Positions 9,748-19,976 are shown, counted from the stretch's first letter. The stretch: 64,000 nucleotides of DNA from Aeromicrobium sp. Leaf245 (GCF_942548115.1 NZ_OW824151.1:930001-994000), one strand, 5' to 3'. Translations and numbers: made by a program. The notes: a model not told the origin generated them from the letters alone.

Positions 9748-10947
9748 ATGGACATCGTCATCATCGGGGGCGGCCTTGCCGCGGCCAAGGCGGCCGCCGC
9801 CCTGCGCGAGAACGGGCACGACGGAGCACTCACGATCGTGGCCGACGAGGACCGGCTGCCCTACGAACGGCCGCCCCTGTCGAAGGACGTCCTGCTCGGC
9901 GAGGCGCCGCTCGACGACGCCACGGTGCAGCCCCAGGAGTGGTACGACGAGCACGACGTCCGCCTGGTCACCGGGGTGGCGGCCGAGCGCATCGACGTCG
10001 AGGCGCACCGCGTGCACCTCGCCGACGGCCAGGTGGTCCCGTACGACAAGGCGGTCCTCGCCACGGGCGCGAGGCCCGCCGTCCCGGACTCCATCGCCGG
10101 TGGGGCCGACGCGTACTTCCTGCGCAACGCGGCCGACGTCGAGAGGCTGACGGCCGCGTTCGCGGACGCGTCGTCGGTGATCGTGGTCGGCGGCGGCTGG
10201 ATCGGTCTCGAGGTCGCCGCCGCCGCGCGGCACCACGACCTGAGCACCACCGTCGTGCTCCGCGGCGACGTGCCGCTCGCGTCGGTCATGGGGGAACGCC
10301 TGGGCCGCTACTTCGCGGACGTTCACACGTCGCACGGGGTCACCCTGCGCACGGGCGAGCGGGTCGACGCCGTGACCGCGCGCACCGTCCGCCTCGGCGG
10401 TGGCGAGGTGCTCGAGGCCGACGTGGTCGTGCTGGGTGTGGGCGCCACGCCCAACGTCGAGCTGGCGGAGGCGGCCGGGCTGCTCGTCGACGACGGCGTG
10501 GTGACCGACGAGCACTTCGCGACCAGCCACCCCGACGTGCATGCCATCGGCGACGTCGCCTCGACGCTCCACACGGGTCGCGGCGAGGCCGTCCGGGTCG
10601 AGCACTGGGACGACGCGGTGCGCCAGGGCGAGGCCGTGGCGTCGGTGCTCCTCGGCCACGACGCGGCGTACGACTGGGAGCCGTACTTCTTCACCGACCA
10701 GTACGACCTGGGCATGGAGTACGTCGGCCACGGGTCGGGCGACGACGACGTGGTGGTCCGCGGCGAGCTGGACGACGGCGCCGGGGACGGCGAGTTCATC
10801 GTCTTCTGGCAGCGCGACGGCGTCGTGACCGCGGCCATGAACGTCAACATCTGGGACGTCCAGGACGACCTGCGCGCCCTCGTCGGCCAGGAGGTGTCGG
10901 CCGAGCGCCTCGCCGACCCGAACGTCGAGCTGGCCGACCTCGCCTGA
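9748..10947 (+). CDS. FAD/NAD(P)-dependent ferredoxin-reductase-like oxidoreductase
   Basis: A 399-residue flavoprotein of the pyridine nucleotide-disulphide oxidoreductase class, close to ferredoxin and rubredoxin reductases of oxygenase systems. It has the FAD Rossmann motif GGGLAAAKAA at the N-terminus, ERPPLSKD after it, a second nucleotide-binding motif VVGGGWIGLEVA (about 148-160) for NAD(P)H, the FAD-binding ATxxxxxxGD-like HAIGDVAST, and the C-terminal reductase domain. It could feed electrons to the P450 at 35 kb, but nothing in the context proves this. A CAGGCT box 6 nt before the ATG is a weak match to a leaderless promoter. Confidence 0.9.
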   Translation: MDIVIIGGGLAAAKAAAALRENGHDGALTIVADEDRLPYERPPLSKDVLLGEAPLDDATVQPQEWYDEHDVRLVTGVAAERIDVEAHRVHLADGQVVPYDKAVLATGARPAVPDSIAGGADAYFLRNAADVERLTAAFADASSVIVVGGGWIGLEVAAAARHHDLSTTVVLRGDVPLASVMGERLGRYFADVHTSHGVTLRTGERVDAVTARTVRLGGGEVLEADVVVLGVGATPNVELAEAAGLLVDDGVVTDEHFATSHPDVHAIGDVASTLHTGRGEAVRVEHWDDAVRQGEAVASVLLGHDAAYDWEPYFFTDQYDLGMEYVGHGSGDDDVVVRGELDDGAGDGEFIVFWQRDGVVTAAMNVNIWDVQDDLRALVGQEVSAERLADPNVELADLA

Positions 10948-10975
10948 CCCGTGCTCGCCCGGTCCGTCCTACCGT

Positions 10976-11011
10976 GCTCGTGATTCCCATCAGCTGATGG
11001 GAATCACGAGC
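10976..11011. terminator. Perfect 36-bp palindrome, probable terminator
   Basis: The left arm GCTCGTGATTCCCATCAG (10976-10993) is exactly repeated in reverse complement at 10994-11011. It starts 28 nt after the stop of the FAD oxidoreductase. No T-run follows, as is common for actinobacterial terminators. It is paired with a 24-nt relative at 11064-11087. Confidence 0.65.
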
Positions 11012-11031
11012 TCACCATGGTTCTCTGCCAC

Positions 11032-11060
11032 TCACCATGGAGGGTTCGCCAGGGTGAGTG
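11032..11060. repeat. Inner inverted repeat CACTCACC/GGTGAGTG
   Basis: Between the two palindromes, CTCACCATGG occurs twice (11011-11020 and 11031-11040), and the second copy (preceded by CA) can pair with GGGTGAGTG at 11052-11060. This makes a third hairpin in the 112-nt convergent intergenic region. Confidence 0.5.
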
Positions 11061-11063
11061 GGG

Positions 11064-11087
11064 GATTCCCATCACCTGATGGGAATC
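11064..11087. terminator. 24-bp near-perfect palindrome, probable terminator of the minus-strand gene
   Basis: GATTCCCATCA and TGATGGGAATC are 11-bp arms around a CC centre, the same core as the 36-bp palindrome. It begins 5 nt beyond the stop codon of the aspartoacylase-family gene (11093), so each of the two convergent genes has one copy of the palindrome at its 3' end. Confidence 0.6.
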
Positions 11088-11092
11088 ACTGA

Positions 11093-12046
11093 TCAGACCT
11101 CGGCGACGTGCACGACGGCGTCGCCGCTGTTGACCACGGGGGCCTCGGTGCGGCCGATGACGACGCCGGACCGCTCGGCGTGGACGAGGCGCACCCGCTT
11201 GCCGAAGGAGTCGAACAGGCCACCGATGCGCTGGCCCTCGGTCACGTGCTCGCCGAGGGCGACCTCCAGGTGCAGCATGCCGGTGCCGCGGGCCCGCACC
11301 CAGCTGCTCCGGTACGACGCCTGGCTGGGGGCGGGCGGATCCTCGTCCACCGGCTCGGTCATGCCGAGCGCGGCGAGCACCCGACGCACGCCGCGTACGC
11401 CGGCGTCGATCGCCCAGGCGTCCATGCGCCACGCCTCGCCCGCCTCGTAGAGGAGCACGGTCGCACCGGCCTCGCGCGCGGCCGCCCGCAGCGACCCGTC
11501 ACGGATCTTGGCGTGCAGCATCACCGGTGCGGCGAACGCCTCGGCCAGCTCACGGGTGCGGTCGTCCTCCAGGTCGGCGCGGATCTGCGGCAGGTTGGTC
11601 CGCCGGTCCGACCCCGTGTGCAGGTCGATGCCGACGTCGCACTTGGCCACCACCTCGGTCATCATCAGGTGCGCGATGCGGGAGGCGAGCGACCCGCGGG
11701 CCGAGCCCGGGAACGAGCGGTTCAGGTCGCGGCGGTCGGGCAGGTAGCGGTCACCGGTCATGAAGCCGAGCACGTTGACGATGGGGATCGCGATGAGCGT
11801 GCCCCGCATCGACTTGGGGTCGATGTCGGCGAGCACCTGGCGGATCACCTCGACGCCGACCGCCTCGTCGCCGTGGATCGCGGCGTCGACCCACACCGTG
11901 GGACCGTCCTCGCGGCCGTGCACCACCCGCACCGGCAGGTCGACGTCGGCGCCGGTCACGAGCCGGGTGATGGGCAGCGACACCGCCTTGGCCTGCCCCG
12001 GGCGCACCCGGATCGGCCCGATCTCGAAGGACGGACGCGCCATCAT
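11093..12046 (-). CDS. Succinylglutamate desuccinylase/aspartoacylase family protein
   Basis: A zinc carboxypeptidase-fold hydrolase (317 aa) expected to cleave an N-acyl amino acid or a peptide amide bond. Zinc-binding residues are seen in AAIHGDEAVG (His-x-x-Glu) and DLHTGSD, with NVLGFMTGDRYLPDRRDLNRSFPG between them as in the AstE/ASPA family. A C-terminal barrel-like domain (GEHVTEGQRIGGLFD) resembles a lipoyl/biotinyl-like tail. The ATG at 12046 overlaps the stop of the protease gene by 4 nt (ATGA). The trio with the protease and the RimK-like ligase recurs in other bacteria, which suggests a pathway that adds and removes glutamate-like residues. Confidence 0.88.
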   Translation of the reverse strand: MMARPSFEIGPIRVRPGQAKAVSLPITRLVTGADVDLPVRVVHGREDGPTVWVDAAIHGDEAVGVEVIRQVLADIDPKSMRGTLIAIPIVNVLGFMTGDRYLPDRRDLNRSFPGSARGSLASRIAHLMMTEVVAKCDVGIDLHTGSDRRTNLPQIRADLEDDRTRELAEAFAAPVMLHAKIRDGSLRAAAREAGATVLLYEAGEAWRMDAWAIDAGVRGVRRVLAALGMTEPVDEDPPAPSQASYRSSWVRARGTGMLHLEVALGEHVTEGQRIGGLFDSFGKRVRLVHAERSGVVIGRTEAPVVNSGDAVVHVAEV

Positions 12047-12552
12047 CGACCCCGGTTCCGGCGACGGACCCGCACGGGCGGTCGGCCACCGAGGTAGGAC
12101 TCGCTGGAGTCGACGAGGTACCCCTGCGCCAGGGCCTCCCGGCCGACCAGCATGCGGAAGCCCATCTCGTCGCGCCGCGACAGCGTCACCTCGGACGGCA
12201 CCACCCGGCCGGCGAGCGTGAGGTCGAGGACCACCACGTAGCGCTCCTCCACGTGACCCGACGACGAGCGGACCTCGCGCAGGTCGAGCACGTCGAGCTC
12301 CACCTGCACGGGATCTTCGTCGGTGCCCTGCCAGGGGTGGATGCTGAACCGCACCCGGCCGTGGTCGTCGGGCTCGATGTCGAAGGCGTGCAGCGACGAC
12401 GTCCGGGCGCCGGTGTCGATCTTGGCCTTGATCCACGGGACGCCGAGGTCGGGGAGACGGACCCACTCCCGCCAGCCGACCAGGGTCTGGTCGAGCAGAC
12501 CGCCGTCCGGCCCTGCGGCTGGGGCGGGGGTGTAGGAAGGTGGGTGCGTCAA
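12043..12552 (-). CDS. Retropepsin-like ATP-dependent zinc protease family protein (RimB-like)
   Basis: A 169-residue member of the family named putative ATP-dependent zinc protease (Zn_protease, PF05618), with an aspartic-protease fold. The catalytic-type motif IDTGARTSSLHA is at about 45-56, and a second half with RRDEMGFRMLVGREAL fits the family. The best start is TTG at 12552, with AAGGA 7 nt ahead. An in-frame ATG at 12582 exists but would overlap the ATG of rimK on the other strand. In Pseudomonas a homologue (RimB) removes glutamates added by RimK. Translationally coupled to the aspartoacylase-family gene. Confidence 0.85.
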   Translation of the reverse strand: MTHPPSYTPAPAAGPDGGLLDQTLVGWREWVRLPDLGVPWIKAKIDTGARTSSLHAFDIEPDDHGRVRFSIHPWQGTDEDPVQVELDVLDLREVRSSSGHVEERYVVVLDLTLAGRVVPSEVTLSRRDEMGFRMLVGREALAQGYLVDSSESYLGGRPPVRVRRRNRGR

Positions 12553-12580
12553 TCGTCCGTCCTTCCAGCTCGGGGAGTCC

Positions 12581-13789
12581 ATGAAACTCGCGATCCTGTC
12601 ACGTGCGCCTCGCTCGTACAGTACGCAGCGCCTGCGCACCGCGGCGCTCGACCGGGGCCACACGGTCAAGGTCCTCAACACGCTGCGCTTCGCGATCGAT
12701 CTCTCCGGGCCCGAGCCCGACCTGCAGTACCGCGGCAAGCCGCTGTCGCACTACGACGCGGCGCTGCCCCGGATCGGCAACTCCATCACGTACTACGGCA
12801 CGGCCGTGGTGCGCCAGCTCGAGCAGATGGACGTCTTCACGCCCAACACGTCGTGGGGGATCCAGAACTCGCGCGACAAGCTGCGCGCCAGCCAGATCCT
12901 GTCGCGCCACGACATCGGCATGCCGGCCACGACCTTCGTGCGCGACCGGGCCGACGTGATCGCGGCCATCGAGCGGGTCGGTGGGGCGCCGGTCGTCATC
13001 AAGCTGCTGGAGGGCACCCAGGGCATCGGCGTGATCCTGGCGCCCGAGATCAAGGTCGCCGAGGCGATCATCGAGACGCTCCAGAGCACGCGGCAGAACG
13101 TGCTCATCCAGCGCTTCGTCGCCGAGAGCAAGGGCCGCGACATCCGCGCCCTCGTGGTCGGCGACCGGGTCGTCGCGGCGATGCGCCGCGTGGCCAAGGG
13201 CGACGAGTTCCGCTCCAACGTGCACCGGGGTGGCTCGGTGGAGGCGGTCTCGCTCGACCCGGAGTACGAGCGGGTCGCCGTGCGCGCCGCCCAGATCATG
13301 GGCCTGCGGGTGGCGGGCGTCGACATGCTCGAGGGCGACGACGGCCCCCTGGTCATGGAGGTCAACTCCTCGCCGGGCCTCGAGGGCATCGAGTCGGCCA
13401 CGAACCTCGACGTCGCGGGCGCGATCATCGACCACATCGACAACCAGGTCGCGTTCCCCGAGATCGACGTGCGCCAGCGGCTCACCGTCTCCACGGGGTA
13501 CGGCGTGGCCGAGCTGCTCGTGCAGGCGGCCTCCGACATGGTGGGCAAGCCGCTCGGCGAGAGCGGCCTGCGCGACCGCGACATCTCGGTGCTCACCCTG
13601 CAGCGGGGCACCCAGGTGATCCCGAACCCGCGGCGTTCGCACGTCCTGGAGGCGGGTGACCGGCTGCTGTGCTTCGGCAAGCTCGAGGAGATGCGCTCGA
13701 TGATCCCCAGCCGACGCCGGCGCACCCGCAAGGTCAAGCGTCTGCCCAAGGACCCGATCCACGAGCCCTGGCCGACCGTCGAGCCCTGA
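12581..13789 (+). CDS. rimK: RimK-like ATP-grasp ligase with C-terminal RCK_C (TrkA-C) domain
   Basis: Predicted alpha-L-glutamate ligase that adds amino acids to a protein or small-molecule acceptor with ATP. Residues 1-290 match RimK: MKLAILSRAPRSYSTQRL, PRIGNSITYYG, the ATP-grasp loop VVIKLLEGTQGIGVIL (about 140-155) and metal ligands in MEVNSSPGLEGIE. Residues from about 305 (VSTGYGVAELLVQ) to 375 form an added domain matching RCK_C, including RGTQVIPNP and EAGDRLLCFG, and a basic tail follows. Standard RimK is near 300 aa, so this 402-aa form is a fusion. RCK_C domains sense ligands in K+ channels, so regulation by a small molecule is a reasonable guess. Divergent from its probable antagonist protease. 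Confidence 0.9.
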   Translation: MKLAILSRAPRSYSTQRLRTAALDRGHTVKVLNTLRFAIDLSGPEPDLQYRGKPLSHYDAALPRIGNSITYYGTAVVRQLEQMDVFTPNTSWGIQNSRDKLRASQILSRHDIGMPATTFVRDRADVIAAIERVGGAPVVIKLLEGTQGIGVILAPEIKVAEAIIETLQSTRQNVLIQRFVAESKGRDIRALVVGDRVVAAMRRVAKGDEFRSNVHRGGSVEAVSLDPEYERVAVRAAQIMGLRVAGVDMLEGDDGPLVMEVNSSPGLEGIESATNLDVAGAIIDHIDNQVAFPEIDVRQRLTVSTGYGVAELLVQAASDMVGKPLGESGLRDRDISVLTLQRGTQVIPNPRRSHVLEAGDRLLCFGKLEEMRSMIPSRRRRTRKVKRLPKDPIHEPWPTVEP

Positions 13790-13815
13790 GCCCTGAGCCC
13801 TGAGCCCTGAGTGCT
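13781..13815 (+). repeat. 7-bp tandem repeat across the rimK stop codon
   Basis: GAGCCCT is repeated four times in a row (13781-13808), followed by a degenerate fifth unit. The first unit supplies the final Glu-Pro codons and the TGA of rimK. A change in copy number would leave the protein end unchanged because the stop lies in unit one. Confidence 0.7.
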
Positions 13816-13873
13816 GGGCCGTGGGGTGCGGGGCGGGGAACATCGGCCGCCCGCGCCGCGTTGGCCACCTGAC

Positions 13874-14968
13874 GTGAGCGCTCTCCTCGAACCCGTCACC
13901 CTGCGCGGCGTCACCGCCCGCAACCGCATCTGGCTCGCACCGATGTGCCAGTACTCGTGCTTCGCCCGCGACGGCGTGCCGACCGACTGGCACCTCGTGC
14001 ACCTGGGCGCCCGCGCGACCGGCGGCTTCGGCCTGCTGGTCACCGAGGCGACCGCCGTGGTGCCCGAGGGTCGGATCAGCCCGGAGGACACGGGGCTGTG
14101 GAACGACGAGCAGCAGGAGGCCTGGGCGCGCATCGTCGACGTGGTGCACGCGGAGGGCACGCCGATCGGGGTGCAGCTCGCGCACGCCGGCCGCAAGGCC
14201 TCCACGTTCGCCCCCTTCGCGCACCCGCGCGCCGCGACCACGGGCGAGGGCAGCGTCGGGCTCGACGAGGGCGGCTGGGAGACGGTCGCCCCGTCCGCGC
14301 TCGCCTTCCCCGGATACGCCACCCCGCGGGCCCTCGACCTCGAGGAGGTGCGGGCGATCCCGGGTCACTTCGCCGACGCGGCCCGTCGGGCCGATGCCGC
14401 CGGCTTCGACCTGGTGGAGGTCCACGCCGCCCACGGGTACCTGCTGCACCAGTTCCTGTCGCCGCTGTCGAACCAGCGCGACGACGAGTACGGCGGCTCG
14501 TTCGAGGGCCGCACGCGCCTGGTGGTCGAGGTCGTCGACGCCGTGCGCGCCGTGTGGCCCGACGAGAAGGCGCTGGCCGTCCGGTTCTCGGCCACCGACT
14601 GGCTCGACGACGGCTGGACGGTCGACGAGACGGCTCGGCTGTCGCGGCTGCTGGCCGACCACGGCGTCGACGTCGTGGACGTCTCGAGCGGCGGTCTGCT
14701 CCCGGCCGAGATCCCCGTGGGTCCCGGCTACCAGGTGCCGCTGGCCCGCGAGGTGCGCGAGGGCTCCGGGCTGCCCACGGGCGCCGTCGGTCTCATCACC
14801 GACCCGCAGCAGGCCGACGACGTGCTCACCCGTGGCGACGCCGACCTCGTCCTGCTGGCCCGCGCGGCGCTGCGCGAGCCCGCCTGGCCGCAGCGCGCCG
14901 CCCACGAGCTCGGCGACGCGCCCGACGGCCTCTACCCGCTGCAGTACGAGCGCGGCACCTGGCGCTGA
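13874..14968 (+). CDS. NADH:flavin oxidoreductase, Old Yellow Enzyme family (YqjM/NamA-like)
   Basis: An FMN-dependent ene-reductase (364 aa, TIM barrel) reducing activated double bonds with NAD(P)H. Seen are LAPMCQYSC with the Cys typical of the thermophilic-like YqjM group, the substrate-binding pair in VEVHAAHGYLLHQFLSPLSNQR, and the closing phosphate-binding region AVGLITDPQQAD. The start is the GTG giving VSALLEPVTLRGVTARNRIW. Physiological substrate unknown. Probably transcribed alone after rimK. Confidence 0.92.
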   Translation: MSALLEPVTLRGVTARNRIWLAPMCQYSCFARDGVPTDWHLVHLGARATGGFGLLVTEATAVVPEGRISPEDTGLWNDEQQEAWARIVDVVHAEGTPIGVQLAHAGRKASTFAPFAHPRAATTGEGSVGLDEGGWETVAPSALAFPGYATPRALDLEEVRAIPGHFADAARRADAAGFDLVEVHAAHGYLLHQFLSPLSNQRDDEYGGSFEGRTRLVVEVVDAVRAVWPDEKALAVRFSATDWLDDGWTVDETARLSRLLADHGVDVVDVSSGGLLPAEIPVGPGYQVPLAREVREGSGLPTGAVGLITDPQQADDVLTRGDADLVLLARAALREPAWPQRAAHELGDAPDGLYPLQYERGTWR

Positions 14969-15029
14969 CGCCCGTTCCTCGTCCGGTCCTCGGGCGACAG
15001 CGCACCGCCGGACGGGTCAGGATGGGGGC

Positions 15030-15326
15030 GTGGACGACGCGACCTGGACCTTCGAACGCGCACTGTGGCGCGACGGCGCCTGGCACTTCGTCACCGTCCC
15101 CGAGGACGTCTCCGACGAGGTCGAGGAGCGCTTCGGCGCCACGGCCGCCGGGTTCGGGTCGGTCCGGGTCGAGGTGACGATCGGCGGCTCCACGTGGCGC
15201 ACGTCGGTGTTCCCGTCGAAGCAGCACCGCGCCTACGTGCTGCCGGTCAAGAAGTCCGTGCGCACGGCGGAGGACGTGCACGAGGGCGACGTCGCGTCGC
15301 TGATCCTGCGCGTCGTCACGGGCTAG
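15030..15326 (+). CDS. DUF1905 domain protein
   Basis: A 98-residue protein covering one DUF1905 domain, a small beta-barrel of unknown function. Family-like features are WHFVTVPEDVSDEV, the GFGSVRVEVTIGGSTWRTSVFP core and the closing YVLPVKKSVRTAE. A GTG start fits the domain edge, although the Shine-Dalgarno is weak. Its stop codon TAG is the first part of the -10 box for the next gene. Confidence 0.85.
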   Translation: MDDATWTFERALWRDGAWHFVTVPEDVSDEVEERFGATAAGFGSVRVEVTIGGSTWRTSVFPSKQHRAYVLPVKKSVRTAEDVHEGDVASLILRVVTG

Positions 15327-15329
15327 GTT
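15324..15329 (+). promoter_or_regulatory. -10 box embedded in the DUF1905 stop codon
   Basis: TAGGTT, ending 6 nt before the ATG at 15336. Its first three bases are the TAG stop of the preceding gene, so the membrane-protein gene can be transcribed separately as a leaderless message. Confidence 0.5.
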
Positions 15330-15335
15330 CCCACC

Positions 15336-15701
15336 ATGGAGAACGAGCGCGGCGCGGCGCGGAGCCTGGCCTGGGGCGGGTCGCTGGGCGGTCTGTGCGC
15401 CTCGCTGCTGGTCGTGGTCCTCTCCGGCGGTCTGGTGGCCTACGTCTCGCCGCGGTTCGAAGGCGATCCCGCCGCGGTCGTGACCGCCCTCCAGGCCGAC
15501 GGGCTCACGACGTTCGCCCTCTGGCTCCTGCTGCTGAGCGGGGCCGTGCTGGTCGGGTGCTCCGCGGGGTCGTGGTGGCTGCGTCCGCAGGGCGTCGGCG
15601 GAGGGCGCGCGGGTGCTTCGGTCCTCGGTGCGCTCGTCGGCTTCGCGGCCGTCGCGCTCTTCCCCTTCGCCCTGGCGCTCTACCTGGCGGGCGTTCGCTG
15701 A
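15336..15701 (+). CDS. Small membrane protein, unknown function
   Basis: 121 residues with three predicted membrane helices, at about 13-36, 55-77 and 92-118, and short polar ends. No recognised motif. Its position directly ahead of purL (57 nt) may be accidental, since purL has its own promoter box. Confidence 0.7.
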   Translation: MENERGAARSLAWGGSLGGLCASLLVVVLSGGLVAYVSPRFEGDPAAVVTALQADGLTTFALWLLLLSGAVLVGCSAGSWWLRPQGVGGGRAGASVLGALVGFAAVALFPFALALYLAGVR

Positions 15702-15745
15702 GCCGGTCGCACGGACATGCCCGACGACCGGGGCCGCCCCGCCGA

Positions 15746-15751
15746 TAGGAT
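15746..15751 (+). promoter_or_regulatory. -10 box of purL (leaderless)
   Basis: TAGGAT, ending 7 nt before the GTG at 15759. The same AGGA could be mistaken for a ribosome site, but the spacing fits a -10 box. Confidence 0.5.
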
Positions 15752-15758
15752 TCAGTCC

Positions 15759-18050
<2,292 letters not shown>

Positions 18051-18055
18051 GCCGC

Positions 18056-18424
18056 GTGGCGCGCCCGTCCACCCTGCTCACGCCGGAGGTCGTCGACGGC
18101 CTGCTGGCCCGGCTCGACGACGGTGACGACGCTCGCGAGGTGGTCAAGCCCCTGGTCAAGCACTACCTGGGTGCACTGGCCCAGCGGGCGCCCGGTCGCA
18201 GCGTGGAGGTGCGGGTCCCGCCCTTCGCGGCCGTCCAGTGCATCGAGGGCTCCACGCACACCCGCGGCACGCCGCCGGCCGTCGTGGAGATGGACGCGGC
18301 CACCTGGATCGCCCTGGCCCGCGGGTCACTGGCCTGGAGCGAGGCGTCGGCCGACCGGACGCGGGTGCGGGCCTCGGGGCAGCGCTCGGACCTCTCGCCC
18401 CACCTGCCGCTCGACGACGCGTAG
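18056..18424 (+). CDS. Sterol carrier family (SCP2-like) protein
   Basis: A 122-residue SCP2-fold protein without a transferase partner domain. It has the family-like PPFAAVQCIEGSTHTRGTPPAVVEMDAATWIALARG stretch (read in two parts, about 55-75 and 76-92) and a C-terminal SGQRSDLSPHLPL. Genes of this type recur beside purL/purF in actinobacteria, but their role in purine synthesis or lipid binding is not established. The GTG start is 5 nt from the purL stop, so the two share a message. Confidence 0.8.
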   Translation: MARPSTLLTPEVVDGLLARLDDGDDAREVVKPLVKHYLGALAQRAPGRSVEVRVPPFAAVQCIEGSTHTRGTPPAVVEMDAATWIALARGSLAWSEASADRTRVRASGQRSDLSPHLPLDDA

Positions 18425-18485
18425 CCGCCCCGTCGGAGGGGCAGGGTCGGACGGGCCGGCGCGGACCGGGACCGAGCCGCAGCCG

Positions 18486-19832
18486 TCAGAGGTTGCCGCG
18501 GCGCAGGAGCGACCACTGCGACGAGGTCACCGTCTGCAGTGCGGCCTGCTTGTTGTCGCGGCGCAGCTGCTGGGCGGCCCTGACCGTGGCGGTGTCGAGC
18601 ACGCCCTTCACCGACGGCGCGTAGCCGGCGGCGCGCAGCGAGCGCTGCAGCCGCCAGACCGCCGAGCCCGTCGAGCCGTACTTCAGGACCTTCGGCGTCG
18701 AGCCCTCCGCGAGGAGTGCGGTCCACACCGGACGACTGACGACGCCGTTGCGGCTCCAGCCCTTGCTCGCGCGGTACGCGTTGATGCCCGAGACGGTGCC
18801 GGACCCGACCTCGCCCGTCACGGACTTCTTGAGGCCGCGCTCCTGGAGCAGGCACTGCAGGGCCTCGACGGCCTTGCCCTTCGAGCCCGCACGCAGCGTC
18901 GGGTAGGACGCGAGTGTGAGGTCGACACCGCAGGACCGCGGTTCCGTGGTGGCCACGGACCCCGTGCCCACGCGCATCAGGTTGCGGTCGATGGTGAGGC
19001 GGTGCCCGCCGTACGTCTCGTTCACGTTGTTGTGGAACTGGTGGATGCGGGCGTTCTTCCAGCCGGTGTCGGACAGGTACGGACCGCCGTCCACGTTCGC
19101 CACCTTGTTCGTCCACGCGAACCACACCTGGTCGAACTGCGTGAAGCCCGAGAACTTCTTGGCGCCGGAGCGGACGTCGTCGACGAGCTTGATGGCGGCC
19201 GAGCCGCTGGAGTAGATCCCGGAGCGGAACTTCGACGCCTTCAGGGTCTCGGTCCAGGCGTCGGAGAACGCGAGGACGGCGTTGTCGCACGTCGTGGTGC
19301 GGGCGTACCACTCGATGTCGAGGTAGGCCACCGAGCCTGCGCCGAAGCCGTACTTCTTGAGGGCGGCGATGGCCTCGCGCGCGTCGGCGGCACCCTGCTT
19401 GCGGGCCGTCGTCTGCGACGTCGACATCCTCTTCTTCTGCACGCGGCTCTGCGGGTTGTTCTTGAAGCAGGGCGACTGGTAGCCCACGTGGATCGGCATG
19501 AAGCCCCACCCGGCGTCGGCGTTGTGCTGGACCCACGACTTCGAGAGGTTCGGCTGGTAGCGGTCCCCGCAGTAGCGGGAGTTGCCGGACACGTAGATGC
19601 CGACGGCCGAGTAGGGCGAGTCGCGCATCCACGCGTCCATGACCTTGGTGCTCGGCGCGACGCACGCGTCGAAGGCGTAGGCGGTCCGGTCACCGGGCGC
19701 CGCCGGGGTGGCCGCCGAGGCGGGCCCGGGCAGAGCGAGCGTGACGAGGACGGACGCGAGGAGCGCGCAGGCGAGGGTCAAGGCCTGCCGCCCTGCGCCG
19801 AGGTGAGACGGGGGGGAAGTCACCGTAGGCAT
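18486..19832 (-). CDS. Secreted DUF1906 glycoside-hydrolase-like protein with peptidoglycan-binding repeats
   Basis: A 448-residue exported protein. A signal peptide ends near GPASAAT. Residues of about 45-270 form the DUF1906 (Rv2525c-like) domain, a TIM-barrel hydrolase fold: FDACVAPSTKVMDAWM, IGIYVSGNSRYCG-type start, YLDIEWYAR and QFHNN. Two peptidoglycan-binding-1-like repeats follow (LRAGSKGKAVEALQCLLQERG and LKYGSTGSAVWRLQRSLRAAG). Likely role is cell-wall binding or remodelling, and activity is unproven for most family members. The start MPTVTSPP is preferred over an upstream GTG because TAGCCT lies 7 nt ahead. Confidence 0.85.
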   Translation of the reverse strand: MPTVTSPPSHLGAGRQALTLACALLASVLVTLALPGPASAATPAAPGDRTAYAFDACVAPSTKVMDAWMRDSPYSAVGIYVSGNSRYCGDRYQPNLSKSWVQHNADAGWGFMPIHVGYQSPCFKNNPQSRVQKKRMSTSQTTARKQGAADAREAIAALKKYGFGAGSVAYLDIEWYARTTTCDNAVLAFSDAWTETLKASKFRSGIYSSGSAAIKLVDDVRSGAKKFSGFTQFDQVWFAWTNKVANVDGGPYLSDTGWKNARIHQFHNNVNETYGGHRLTIDRNLMRVGTGSVATTEPRSCGVDLTLASYPTLRAGSKGKAVEALQCLLQERGLKKSVTGEVGSGTVSGINAYRASKGWSRNGVVSRPVWTALLAEGSTPKVLKYGSTGSAVWRLQRSLRAAGYAPSVKGVLDTATVRAAQQLRRDNKQAALQTVTSSQWSLLRRGNL

Positions 19833-19839
19833 GGTCCGA

Positions 19840-19845
19840 AGGCTA
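19840..19845 (-). promoter_or_regulatory. -10 box of the DUF1906 gene (leaderless)
   Basis: Reads TAGCCT on the minus strand and ends 7 nt before the ATG at 19832. Confidence 0.5.
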
Positions 19846-19976
19846 CGGAACGTGTGGCGTCCTGTCAGGTGCACGAGGGATTCTCGCCGCGGCGTCCGAG
19901 CGGCAGGTTCGTGGCGTAAAACATTCGTAACCAGAGTTCATCCGACCGCGAGGGAGACGAAAGCCGCTCGGGCATG

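Noticed and set aside
12580-12582. ATG at 12582 (minus) as the protease start
   Set aside because: It overlaps the rimK ATG on the other strand and has no ribosome site. TTG at 12552 has AAGGA at proper spacing.
13781-13815. Start of a CRISPR-like array
   Set aside because: The unit is 7 bp with no spacers, a simple tandem repeat.
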